Assembly: GCF_009184425.1 (NCBI RefSeq)
Contig: NZ_WELG01000001.1
Location: 1,177,870-1,241,869, forward strand
Length of the DNA: 64,000 nt
DNA from: Flagellimonas olearia
Lineage (GTDB): Bacteria > Bacteroidota > Bacteroidia > Flavobacteriales > Flavobacteriaceae
Direction: 5' to 3'
In this document: positions 9,147 through 17,008 of the stretch, piece by piece
How the letters are laid out: every line of letters begins with the position of its first letter
Position numbering within the stretch: position 1 is the stretch's first letter
Program-made: the position numbers and the translations under genes
The notes under the pieces: generated by a model
Databases searched by the model: none
Seen by the model: only the letters and a program-made list of their open reading frames with translations
Told to the model about the DNA's origin: nothing

Positions 9147-10553
9147 TTAAACGTGTATGGCCCTATCGGCAGTAGCGGCCAAAGCAGCTTCCTTAACGGC
9201 TTCTGCAAACGTTGGGTGGGCATGGCTCATACGGGCAATGTCTTCTGCAGATGCCCTGAATTCCATGGCAGTGACCCCTTCCGCAATCAAATCCGCGCTT
9301 CGAGCACCGATCATGTGTACTCCAAGGACCTCGTCGGTCTTTTTATCGGCCAAAATCTTTACAAATCCATCAATGTCCATACTGGCACGGGCACGACCCA
9401 AGGCACGCATGGGAAATTGACCCACTTTATATTCCACCCCAGCTTCCTTGAGCTGCTCTTCGGTTTTACCCACCGCGGCAACTTCGGGCCACGTGTATAC
9501 TACTCCTGGAATCAGGTTATAATCGATATGTGGTTTTTGGCCGGCCAACAATTCCGCCACCAAAGTTCCCTCTTCCTCTGCCTTGTGGGCCAACATAGCA
9601 CCACGGATGACATCACCAATGGCATAAATATTGGATACATTGGTCTGAAGGTGATCGTTCACCTCTACCCTACCGCGATCATCCAATTTTACTCCGGCGG
9701 CTTCAACATTCAATCCATCCGTGTAAGGTCTTCTTCCCACACAGACCAAACAGTAGTCTCCCGTAAAGGTGACTTCCTCTCCTTTTTTGTTGTCGGCCTT
9801 TACAATGACCTCGTCGCCTTTTCGCTCCACCGATTTTACTTTGTGGGATAGGTTGAAGCCTACTTTTTGCTTCTTCATCACCTTCATCAACTCTTTGGAA
9901 AGTGCCCCATCCATTCCGGGAATAATGCGGTCCATGAATTCCACTACAGTCACTTCGGCACCAAGACGTTTGTACACTTGTCCCAATTCCAAACCAATGA
10001 CCCCGCCTCCGATAACGATCATGTGCTTGGGCACCTCTTTGAGTTTCAACGCCTCTGTTGACGTGATAACTCGCTCTTTATCAATTTTGATGAAAGGCAA
10101 TGAGGAGGGCTTGGAACCCGTAGCTATAATGGTATGCTTTGCTTCGATGGTCTCTTTTTCGCCATCGGCTTTATCTATGTTGATGTGGGTGGCATCCTTG
10201 AAGCTTCCAAAACCTTGGTATACATCAATCTTGTTCTTGTCCATCAAGAATTGGATTCCCTTGGTGGTCTGGTCCACAACACCCTGCTTACGGGCTATCA
10301 TCTGCTCTAGGTTCACCTTTATCTCTCCAGGAATATCAATCCCGTGCTCTTCAAAATGCTTTACGGCATCTTCATAATGATGCGAGGAATCCAAAAGGGC
10401 TTTGGATGGGATACAACCTACATTTAGGCAAGTTCCCCCCAAGGTGGCGTATTTTTCAATTATTGCAGTTTTCATTCCCAATTGGGCACAACGGATTGCC
10501 GCTACATAGCCTCCAGGTCCAGAGCCAATAATGGCCACATCATATTGATTCAT
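9147..10553 (-). CDS. lpdA: Dihydrolipoyl dehydrogenase
   Basis: 468-aa FAD flavoprotein (E3) that reoxidises dihydrolipoamide in the pyruvate and 2-oxoglutarate dehydrogenase complexes or the glycine cleavage system. Visible motifs are the FAD-binding GSGPGGYVAAIRCAQLG, the redox-active disulfide GGTCLNVGCIPSK, the NAD-binding GGGVIGLELG, the second FAD motif IYAIGDV, and the C-terminal catalytic base in HAHPTF. Length and motif set are canonical. No E1 or E2 genes adjoin it, so it probably serves several complexes. A minus-strand TATTTTTG box lies 42 nt upstream of the start, which supports its own promoter. Confidence 0.96.
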   Translation of the reverse strand: MNQYDVAIIGSGPGGYVAAIRCAQLGMKTAIIEKYATLGGTCLNVGCIPSKALLDSSHHYEDAVKHFEEHGIDIPGEIKVNLEQMIARKQGVVDQTTKGIQFLMDKNKIDVYQGFGSFKDATHINIDKADGEKETIEAKHTIIATGSKPSSLPFIKIDKERVITSTEALKLKEVPKHMIVIGGGVIGLELGQVYKRLGAEVTVVEFMDRIIPGMDGALSKELMKVMKKQKVGFNLSHKVKSVERKGDEVIVKADNKKGEEVTFTGDYCLVCVGRRPYTDGLNVEAAGVKLDDRGRVEVNDHLQTNVSNIYAIGDVIRGAMLAHKAEEEGTLVAELLAGQKPHIDYNLIPGVVYTWPEVAAVGKTEEQLKEAGVEYKVGQFPMRALGRARASMDIDGFVKILADKKTDEVLGVHMIGARSADLIAEGVTAMEFRASAEDIARMSHAHPTFAEAVKEAALAATADRAIHV

Positions 10554-10594
10554 AGTAAATGCTTAGAGATAATTATTCGTTCGATTATCAGCTA

Positions 10595-10602
10595 CAAAAA
10601 TA
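10595..10602 (-). promoter_or_regulatory. -7 box of lpdA
   Basis: Minus-strand TATTTTTG matches TAnnTTTG and lies 42 nt before the lpdA ATG. No convincing -33 TTG was seen. Confidence 0.45.
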
Positions 10603-10681
10603 ACAATGTTTCTCCGATAGACCATGCATTTTTCCTTAACATATCCGAGTAAAAAAGTTGGTTGTGGCTCTAGCCGAAGAA

Positions 10682-11119
10682 CTACACTGGGGCCAAGGGA
10701 AACTTAACAGCACCGTAGCATCCCAACCAAAGTCCACCCAAAAGAGAGAGGTGTACGCCGGACTCAAACCACATAGGTCCACCCCACTGTCCACAAAGTG
10801 CCACCATGGATAATTTTCCAACAATAAAGAGGGAGATGAAAAAATGGGGCCAAAAATTATCCCGTACCACAATCAATGAAGAAATGAAACCTGTGAGCAC
10901 GGCCGAGGTGAACATAGCCAATGTACCCAGTGTCAAATCCATTGTAGAGGAAGAGCAAAAGCTCATGCCTTCAAACAAAATATCTTGGGAAAGTGTGGTG
11001 TACAGGACCAAACACAGCCCTCCAATGACCGTGGCCAACACGGTGAGAAACAATCGGGTACGGGTTTTCATGACGGAAAAAGAAGTCTTTTGATGGTTGT
11101 TCGTTTTTTGATACGCCAA
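10682..11119 (-). CDS. Small four-TM membrane protein, function unknown
   Basis: 145-aa hydrophobic protein with about four predicted membrane helices: after a basic start, around the LFLTVLATVIGGLCLVLY segment, around LTLGTLAMFTSAVLTGFISSLIV, around FFISLFIVGKLSMVAL, and near the C-terminus. No domain was recognised. The first 16 residues are polar, and an internal ATG at 11071 (MKTRTRLF) gives a more usual membrane-protein N-terminus, so the start is uncertain. It lies between lpdA and the Lrp-type regulator, all on the minus strand, without obvious functional linkage. Confidence 0.55.
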   Translation of the reverse strand: MAYQKTNNHQKTSFSVMKTRTRLFLTVLATVIGGLCLVLYTTLSQDILFEGMSFCSSSTMDLTLGTLAMFTSAVLTGFISSLIVVRDNFWPHFFISLFIVGKLSMVALCGQWGGPMWFESGVHLSLLGGLWLGCYGAVKFPLAPV

Positions 11120-11179
11120 AAATTACACATCCCCCTTTATCCGATGGGCTTTTTTAACATCGATTTAGGTTAAAGTTTG

Positions 11180-11638
11180 CTAAATGTGGACCGCAGGGCT
11201 GTTTTTCACCTCGTTGATAACGAACGAACTCTGCGTATTTCCAATATTGTTGATAGTGGTGAGTTTCGTCAACATGAATTCGCGATAGCTCTTCATATCC
11301 TCCACATGGATCTTTAAAATGTAGTCATAGTCGCCTCCTACATGGAAGCATTCGGACACCTCTTCCAGTTTAAGGATTTCCCGTTCAAATTTCAATACAT
11401 TTTCCTTGGTGTGCTGAACCAATCGTATCTGACAGAGTACCATAAAGTCGCGCCGTACTTTCTCCTTATCCACCAAGGCCACATATTGGGTGATTACCCC
11501 ATTGCGCTCCAATCGTCGTATACGCTCGTACACCGCCGTTTTGGAAAGTTGTAAACTATCCGCGTATTGTTTTGTGGTCTTTTTACAGTCTTCCTGAAGC
11601 AGGTGTACCAGCTTTATATCCGTTGTGTCGAGTTCCAT
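11180..11638 (-). CDS. Lrp/AsnC family transcriptional regulator
   Basis: 152-aa feast/famine regulator. The N-terminal helix-turn-helix covers about residues 5-50 (TDIKLVHLLQEDCKKTTKQYADSL onward, with KTAVYERIRRLERNGVI as recognition region). The C-terminal RAM/ligand domain follows, with GDYDYILKIHVEDM typical of the family. It is transcribed divergently from the PLP enzyme at 11792, with 153 nt of AT-rich DNA between them, the usual arrangement for an Lrp protein that controls an adjacent amino-acid gene. The effector is probably an amino acid, perhaps a sulfur or branched-chain one (inference). Confidence 0.92.
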   Translation of the reverse strand: MELDTTDIKLVHLLQEDCKKTTKQYADSLQLSKTAVYERIRRLERNGVITQYVALVDKEKVRRDFMVLCQIRLVQHTKENVLKFEREILKLEEVSECFHVGGDYDYILKIHVEDMKSYREFMLTKLTTINNIGNTQSSFVINEVKNSPAVHI

Positions 11639-11791
11639 CCTGATGAATTTTCTGTTTCTGATTGAATATCACATTAAAAATAGAACATAAATCTTTATTG
11701 TAAATAATAAGCCAATTTAAAATCTATATAACGACATAATGCTTGACTTAATGTCTTTACTTATATACTTTTCACCTAAAATTATCACACA

Positions 11792-13015
11792 ATGGACTAT
11801 AAAGCATCAGAACATATCCAAGACTTGCAATATTTTGGTGAATTTGGCGGGGTGAACCCTTCCATATCGGACTCTTCCACCTATACCTTTCTTTCCGCAA
11901 AGACCATGTTCGACACCTTTGAGGGCAATACCGAAGGTTGCTATCTGTACAGCAGACACTCCTCCCCTTCCAATCTATATTTGGGCGAAGCTATGGCCCA
12001 GCTGGAAGGCACGGAATCGGCCAATGTGTTTGCCAGTGGAATGGGCGCCATCAGTGCTGTGGTTTTTCAGCTTTGCGATACAAACGACCATATAGTCTGC
12101 AGTAGGACCATCTACGGAGGCACCTATGCCTTTTTGAAAAACTTTGTGAAGAAGTTCAATATTTCCACATCCTTTATAGATATCACCGACTTGGACATCG
12201 TGGAGCAGTCCATCACCCCAAAGACCAAGATGATCTATTGCGAAGCCATCAGCAATCCCCTTTTGGAAGTAGCGGACATTGCGGCCCTTTCCAAATTGGC
12301 CAAAAAGCATGGTATTCCCTTGGTGGTGGACAATACCTTCTCTCCCTTGAACATCAACGCGGCCCAATTGGGTGCGGACATTGTCATCCACAGTCTTACC
12401 AAGTTCATCAATGGCAGCAGTGATTGCGTCGCTGGCGCCGTTTGTGCTTCAAGCGATTTCTGCCTAAGCCTAAAAGATGTGAACAATGGAGCGGGAATGC
12501 TCATGGGAAGCACGTTGGACAGCCTCCGAGCGGCATCCATCCTCAAAAATATGCGTACACTGCACATCCGCATCAAAAAGCACAGTGAAAATGCCCTCTA
12601 CTTGGCGCAACAATTTGAAAAAGATGGTTTAAAAGTGGTATATCCAGGATTGGAAAGTCACCCAGGCCACAACGTAATGAAATCCCAAATGAATCCCGAA
12701 TACGGTTTCGGCGGCTTGCTTACCTTGGATGTAGGCTCTGTAGACCAAGCCAATGCCCTTATGGAACTCATGCAAACCCAGAAATTGGGGTATTTGGCGG
12801 TAAGCCTCGGTTTTTACAAGACCCTCTTCAGCGCATCGGGCACTTCCACCTCTTCGGAGATTCCCATGGAAGAACAAGAAGCGCTAGGGTTGTCGCAAGG
12901 GCTGATCCGCTTTTCCATAGGATTGGACAACAATATCCACCAGACTTATTTGGCCATGAGAGCTTGTATGGAAAAAATGGGGATTCTGTCCCCATCCACA
13001 TCCACAATTGATTAA
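11792..13015 (+). CDS. Trans-sulfuration family PLP-dependent enzyme (methionine gamma-lyase or cystathionine-type)
   Basis: 407-aa fold-type I PLP enzyme of the Cys/Met metabolism family (cystathionine gamma-synthase, cystathionine lyases, methionine gamma-lyase). Visible motifs are YSRHSSPSNLYLGEAMAQLE, the cofactor region FASGMGAISAV, YGGTYAF, the aspartate in VVDNTFSP, and the PLP lysine in HSLTKFINGSSD. The cysteine found after YG in classical methionine gamma-lyases is a glycine here, so the exact reaction is open. The divergent Lrp gene and downstream NhaC-type transporter suggest a catabolic role on an imported amino acid (inference). Confidence 0.85.
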   Translation: MDYKASEHIQDLQYFGEFGGVNPSISDSSTYTFLSAKTMFDTFEGNTEGCYLYSRHSSPSNLYLGEAMAQLEGTESANVFASGMGAISAVVFQLCDTNDHIVCSRTIYGGTYAFLKNFVKKFNISTSFIDITDLDIVEQSITPKTKMIYCEAISNPLLEVADIAALSKLAKKHGIPLVVDNTFSPLNINAAQLGADIVIHSLTKFINGSSDCVAGAVCASSDFCLSLKDVNNGAGMLMGSTLDSLRAASILKNMRTLHIRIKKHSENALYLAQQFEKDGLKVVYPGLESHPGHNVMKSQMNPEYGFGGLLTLDVGSVDQANALMELMQTQKLGYLAVSLGFYKTLFSASGTSTSSEIPMEEQEALGLSQGLIRFSIGLDNNIHQTYLAMRACMEKMGILSPSTSTID

Positions 13016-13084
13016 ACGATAAAAAAGCCGTTTGGAGAACAAGGTTCAAAATCGTAATATTACCTCTTAACAAACTCAGACCAC

Positions 13085-14575
13085 ATGCCAAAAAAAGAGG
13101 AAGCCCCTAAGTACAGACAGGATGAGCATATTGTTGAAAATAAGGAGCTGACCATTGGGGAAGCCTTGATTCCTGTTTTTGCACTGGTGGCCATGCTGGC
13201 CTACAATGTCTACGTTTTTGGTGATGATGCCCTGAGTGGATCCAACCAGTTCATCCTTCTTATGGGAGGAGCCATGGCGGCCATCGTGGGCTTTTTCAAT
13301 AAGGTATCCTACAAACAGATGATTGCCGAAGTGGCCGAGAATGTGCGTTCCACTACTGGAGCGCTGCTCATTTTATTAATGGTAGGCGCCCTATCGGGAA
13401 CCTGGTTGGTCAGCGGTATTATTCCTGCGATGATCTATTACGGCCTCCAAATATTGAATCCCACTATATTTTTGGCGGCATGCGTTATTATTTGCGCCAT
13501 CATTTCCATTGCCACGGGAAGTAGTTGGACCACGGCCGCAACGGTGGGTATTGCCTTGGTGGGCATTGGGGAAGCCTTGGGCATTTCTTTGGGTATGACG
13601 GCAGGCGCAGTGCTTTCTGGAGCCTATTTTGGGGATAAGATGTCCCCTTTGAGCGACACTACCAACTTGGCCCCTGCCATGGCGGGCGGCGAATTGTTCT
13701 CCCATATTCGGTACATGGCACTGACCACTGTACCCACCATTGCCGTAACCTTATTGGTGTTCATTATTATGGGCTTTACCATTGAAACCGAAGGGGTGGC
13801 CGATACAGGCGCCATCCTTGAAACCATTGGAGACACCTTTAACATCAATGGTTGGTTGTTCTTGGTACCCGTTGCCGTGATTTTTATGATCGTAAAAAAA
13901 GCGCCTCCCTTATTGGCTCTGTTGATAGGGACTTTGTTGGGAGCTGCCGTTGCGTTGATTTTTCAGCCGGATATTGTCACTACCATTGGAGGAAGCGAAA
14001 GTCTCACTTTTGAGTCGGGATATAAAGGAATTTTAAACGCCATCACCGTGGACACCTCAATTGCCACGGATGACCCCGCACTGAACGACCTGTTCTCCTC
14101 GGGAGGAATGGCAGGCATGTTGGACACCATTTGGCTGATTGTCTGTGCCATGGTCTTTGGCGGTATCATGGATGGTATAGGTGCCTTGGAGCGCATTACC
14201 GAATCCTTGTTAAAAATGGCCAAGACCACATTCGGACTTTTTGCCAGTACCGTGGGCAGTTGTTTGGCGCTCAATGTAACCGCATCGGACCAATATCTGG
14301 CCATTGTGGTCCCCGGAAAGATGTTTTCCAAAGCATACCGGGAACGTGGTCTGGCCCCGGAAAACTTGAGTAGGTCCCTTGAAGATTCAGGAACCGTAAC
14401 TTCCGTATTGGTGCCTTGGAACACCTGTGGCGCCTACCACAGCGGAGTATTGGGCGTAGGGGTTATGGAATATGGGATTTATGCCGTCTTCAATTGGTTG
14501 AGTCCGTTCATGACCTTGTTGTTCGCAGCCTTCAAAATCAAGATTAAAATGTTGACCGAAAAGGCCCCTGCTTAA
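13085..14575 (+). CDS. NhaC-family Na+/H+ antiporter or amino-acid transporter
   Basis: 496-aa inner-membrane protein with a long hydrophilic N-terminus followed by about eleven hydrophobic segments, belonging to the NhaC superfamily. Characteristic stretches are GSSWTTAATVGIALVGIGEALG, GAYFGDKMSPLSDTTNLAPA and the C-terminal LEDSGTVTSVLVPWNTCG. Annotated members are Na+/H+ antiporters, but comparative genomics has also assigned some NhaC relatives (MetT) to methionine uptake. It begins 69 nt after the PLP enzyme on the same strand. That pairing, with the Lrp regulator, makes amino-acid transport at least as plausible as sodium homeostasis here. Confidence 0.85.
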   Translation: MPKKEEAPKYRQDEHIVENKELTIGEALIPVFALVAMLAYNVYVFGDDALSGSNQFILLMGGAMAAIVGFFNKVSYKQMIAEVAENVRSTTGALLILLMVGALSGTWLVSGIIPAMIYYGLQILNPTIFLAACVIICAIISIATGSSWTTAATVGIALVGIGEALGISLGMTAGAVLSGAYFGDKMSPLSDTTNLAPAMAGGELFSHIRYMALTTVPTIAVTLLVFIIMGFTIETEGVADTGAILETIGDTFNINGWLFLVPVAVIFMIVKKAPPLLALLIGTLLGAAVALIFQPDIVTTIGGSESLTFESGYKGILNAITVDTSIATDDPALNDLFSSGGMAGMLDTIWLIVCAMVFGGIMDGIGALERITESLLKMAKTTFGLFASTVGSCLALNVTASDQYLAIVVPGKMFSKAYRERGLAPENLSRSLEDSGTVTSVLVPWNTCGAYHSGVLGVGVMEYGIYAVFNWLSPFMTLLFAAFKIKIKMLTEKAPA

Positions 14576-14724
14576 AAAATCAAGAGTACACTTTTACCAC
14601 AGGTTGATTTCTTTGCCGAATTGTGATTTTCCACCTATTGCAATTGTCGGCTTTTCAAAAATCCATCGCTTTTTTTACACCATAAGTCTAGGCTATCCTT
14701 CCATAGGAAATACTGATTTTTTCC

Positions 14725-14756
14725 TTTGGGAAAGGCATTTCCCTGCGCTAATTTTG
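14725..14756 (+). promoter_or_regulatory. Promoter of the peroxiredoxin-thioredoxin operon
   Basis: TTTG at 14725-14728, then 20 nt, then TAATTTTG at 14749-14756 matches the Bacteroidota -33/-7 consensus well. The ATG of the peroxiredoxin gene follows 29 nt later. Confidence 0.7.
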
Positions 14757-14785
14757 CAGTATAACCTTTATAAAAAAACACAAGA

Positions 14786-15430
14786 ATGACATTAGTCGGA
14801 AGAAAATTTCCAAACATCGAAGTAAATGCCATTGATGAATTGGGCGACACTTTCAAAATCAACATTTTAGAAAAAGCCAAGGCCGAAAACAAGAAAATTT
14901 TACTTTTCTGGTACCCTAAGGATTTCACCTTTGTTTGCCCTACGGAGCTACACGCTTTTCAACAACATTTGGCCGAATTTGAAAAAAGGAACACTTTGGT
15001 GATTGGCGCATCTTGCGATACTGCAGAAGTACACTTTGCTTGGTTGAACACTGCAAAGGACAATGGTGGGATTGAAGGGGTAACCTACCCTATCGTTGCC
15101 GATAGCAACAGAAACTTGGCCAAGGCTTTGGGCATTTTGGACATCACAAATGAAGATTACAATGAGGAGACCGACTCTGTTCTTGTGGAAGGTGACAATG
15201 TAACCTACAGGGCCACCTATCTGATCGATGAAGAAGGTACGGTGTTCCATGAAGGCATTAACCACATGCCCCTTGGTAGAAACGTGAAGGAATTCATCCG
15301 TTTGGTGGATGCATTTGCCCACGTACAGGAAAAAGGAGAGGTATGTCCTGCCAACTGGGAAGAAGGTAAGGAAGCTATGAACGCCAACCGCGACGGGGTA
15401 GCGGAATATTTGGCCAATCACGTAAACTAA
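14786..15430 (+). CDS. AhpC/Prx1-type 2-Cys peroxiredoxin
   Basis: 214-aa thiol peroxidase that reduces H2O2 and organic hydroperoxides. The peroxidatic cysteine lies in FTFVCPTEL, and the resolving cysteine lies in GEVCPANWEEGKEAM near the C-terminus, the typical 2-Cys layout. There is no signal peptide, so it is cytoplasmic. It begins a tight series with a thioredoxin (5-nt gap) and a small helical protein (20-nt overlap). The adjacent thioredoxin is the likely reductant, since no AhpF is present here. Confidence 0.95.
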   Translation: MTLVGRKFPNIEVNAIDELGDTFKINILEKAKAENKKILLFWYPKDFTFVCPTELHAFQQHLAEFEKRNTLVIGASCDTAEVHFAWLNTAKDNGGIEGVTYPIVADSNRNLAKALGILDITNEDYNEETDSVLVEGDNVTYRATYLIDEEGTVFHEGINHMPLGRNVKEFIRLVDAFAHVQEKGEVCPANWEEGKEAMNANRDGVAEYLANHVN

Positions 15431-15435
15431 GGAAC

Positions 15436-15750
15436 ATGGTCATAGAATTGGAAAAAGACAACCTGAGCGAGCTTGTTGCCAGCAACGAGTCCGTAGTGGT
15501 GCAATACTCTGCATCCTGGTGTGGAAATTGCAGGATTATGAAGCCCAAGTTCAAAAAAGAGGCTTCGCTTAACCAAAATGTCACTTTTGTGATGGTTGAT
15601 GCAGAAAAATTCCCGGAGTCACGGAAAATGGCCAATGTGGACAATCTGCCCACCTTTGCCGCCTTTTCCAACGGGACATTAAAAAATCAGGTGCAGACCA
15701 ACAAATATGATGTACTAAAAACCTTGGTCAATGAAGTTGCCCATCATTAA
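15436..15750 (+). CDS. Thioredoxin family protein
   Basis: 104-aa cytoplasmic thioredoxin with active site WCGNC (canonical thioredoxin is WCGPC). The conserved cis-proline segment NLPTFAAF is present. It follows the peroxiredoxin by 5 nt and overlaps the next gene by 20 nt, so the three are co-translated. The Asn in place of Pro in the CxxC centre should change the redox potential relative to thioredoxin 1. The likely role is dedicated reductant for the neighbouring peroxiredoxin (inference). Confidence 0.92.
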   Translation: MVIELEKDNLSELVASNESVVVQYSASWCGNCRIMKPKFKKEASLNQNVTFVMVDAEKFPESRKMANVDNLPTFAAFSNGTLKNQVQTNKYDVLKTLVNEVAHH

Positions 15751-15988
15751 ACAACTGGTAAATTTTGTTGAGGAGCATGACGAGGATTATCTGTTGGAAA
15801 CAGCGGAAACCTTGGAAAGCATTTGCGAGGTCGCCACGTTAAAGGACAATGAACTGGACACCATCGGAGAAATCATCTCCAATATCTATGGTGCCTTGGA
15901 AGTGTCCAGCGAGATACAAAAGGGGACTCCAAAGAAAGAGGCCATGAATGCCTTTATGTCTCGGGTGCTCAGTTCCATCGACAAATAA
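15731..15988 (+). CDS. Small acidic helical protein (DUF6952-like)
   Basis: 85-aa acidic, all-helical-looking protein without cysteines, signal peptide or membrane segment. I believe it belongs to the small family named DUF6952, which I recall near peroxiredoxin genes in flavobacteria, but this name is from memory. Its ATG lies inside the 3' end of the thioredoxin gene (20-nt overlap), so expression is coupled. A strong terminator follows 25 nt after its stop, making it the last gene of the three-gene operon. It may be an adaptor or chaperone for the peroxiredoxin or thioredoxin; no biochemical function is visible. Confidence 0.8.
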   Translation: MKLPIIKQLVNFVEEHDEDYLLETAETLESICEVATLKDNELDTIGEIISNIYGALEVSSEIQKGTPKKEAMNAFMSRVLSSIDK

Positions 15989-16012
15989 ACCATACTATAT
16001 TTTCTAGTCAAG

Positions 16013-16048
16013 AACCTTCCCGTAATGCATTATGGGAAGGTTTTTTTT
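16013..16048 (+). terminator. Rho-independent terminator of the peroxiredoxin operon
   Basis: AACCTTCCC at 16013-16021 pairs with GGGAAGGTT at 16034-16042. The interior TAATGCATTA can extend the stem almost to the tip, and a run of eight Ts follows. Confidence 0.85.
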
Positions 16049-16051
16049 AAG

Positions 16052-16059
16052 TACTTTTG
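16052..16059 (+). promoter_or_regulatory. -7 box of tpx
   Basis: TACTTTTG fits TAnnTTTG, directly after the terminator and 22 nt before the tpx ATG. The tpx gene therefore has its own transcript. Confidence 0.55.
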
Positions 16060-16081
16060 GACCTGAACCAAATAGAAAAAC

Positions 16082-16588
16082 ATGGCTACAGTCACCTTAA
16101 AAGGAAATGAAATACACACTCTTGGAAACCTTCCCGAAAATGGTTCCCAAGCCCCGGAATTCAAATTGACAAAGAACGACCTCTCCCCTGCTTCCCTATC
16201 GGATTATGCTGGCCAAAAAGTGGTCTTGAACATATTCCCAAGTATAGATACCGGTACTTGTGCACAATCGGTTCGCCAATTCAACCAGGAAGCTGCCGAA
16301 CTGGACAATACCAAAATACTTTGTATCTCCAAAGACCTCCCTTTTGCCCAAACCCGTTTTTGTGGTGCCGAGGGGATTGACAAGGTTGAGACCCTATCCG
16401 ATTTCAGGGATGGAAATTTTGGAAAATCCTATAAGGTGGAGTTTACCGATGGTCCATTGCAAGGGCTTCTGTCACGCTCCGTGGTAGTACTTAATGAAAA
16501 TGGACAGGTCATCTATTCCGAACAAGTTTCCGAAACTGTGGACGAGCCCAATTACAAAGCCGCGCTTGAAGCATTGATGGATGCCTAA
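16082..16588 (+). CDS. tpx: Thiol peroxidase Tpx
   Basis: 168-aa atypical 2-Cys peroxiredoxin. The peroxidatic cysteine is in IFPSIDTGTCAQSVRQFN and the second, resolving cysteine in TRFCGAEG, both at the positions expected for Tpx. It reduces alkyl hydroperoxides with thioredoxin as partner. The start is supported by the TACTTTTG box just upstream and by alignment of the N-terminus with the family (VTLKGNEIHTLGNLPENGSQAP). It overlaps the following dgkA-like gene by 8 nt. It is a second peroxide-detoxifying unit beside the Prx operon. Confidence 0.95.
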   Translation: MATVTLKGNEIHTLGNLPENGSQAPEFKLTKNDLSPASLSDYAGQKVVLNIFPSIDTGTCAQSVRQFNQEAAELDNTKILCISKDLPFAQTRFCGAEGIDKVETLSDFRDGNFGKSYKVEFTDGPLQGLLSRSVVVLNENGQVIYSEQVSETVDEPNYKAALEALMDA

Positions 16589-16946
16589 GGAATCTTTTTT
16601 CAAGAATAGGATCCGTAGTATAGGTTATGCGCTCAAAGGCATGTTCTTGCTTTTGCGTACCGAGGCCAGTATCAAAATCCAATTTTTTATTGCCTTGGTA
16701 ATGACCGTAGCAGGATTCTATTTTGAAATCTCGGCCACGGAATGGATTCTTCAACTCTTTGCCATTGGATTGGTCATGGGTATAGAGGGAGTGAACACGG
16801 CCATTGAAAAATTAGCCGATTATGTACAACCCGATCATGACCCAAAAATTGGTCTGATCAAGGATATTTCGGCGGGTGCCGTGATGATCGTATCCATTGT
16901 GGCCAGTATCATTGGATTGATCATCTATATACCCAAACTGATGTAA
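16581..16946 (+). CDS. dgkA: DgkA-type diacylglycerol/undecaprenol kinase
   Basis: 121-aa small integral-membrane lipid kinase. The family hallmark EGVNTAIEKLADYV, with the catalytic and magnesium-binding acidic residues, is present, followed by KDISAGAVMI. Three membrane helices are visible. Gram-negative members phosphorylate diacylglycerol released in envelope glycan modification, while Gram-positive relatives use undecaprenol. The substrate is not decidable here. Its ATG lies inside the tpx stop region (8-nt overlap), so translation is coupled to tpx although no functional link is evident. Confidence 0.88.
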   Translation: MPKESFFKNRIRSIGYALKGMFLLLRTEASIKIQFFIALVMTVAGFYFEISATEWILQLFAIGLVMGIEGVNTAIEKLADYVQPDHDPKIGLIKDISAGAVMIVSIVASIIGLIIYIPKLM

Positions 16947-16973
16947 TGACATCCAAGACCCGGTATAGCAGCG

Positions 16974-16981
16974 TAAATTTG
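16974..16981 (+). promoter_or_regulatory. -7 box of the ftsK operon
   Basis: TAAATTTG matches TAnnTTTG, 27 nt before the ftsK ATG. Confidence 0.55.
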
Positions 16982-17008
16982 TAAATTAGCCCCATAGCAA
17001 ACGGATTA

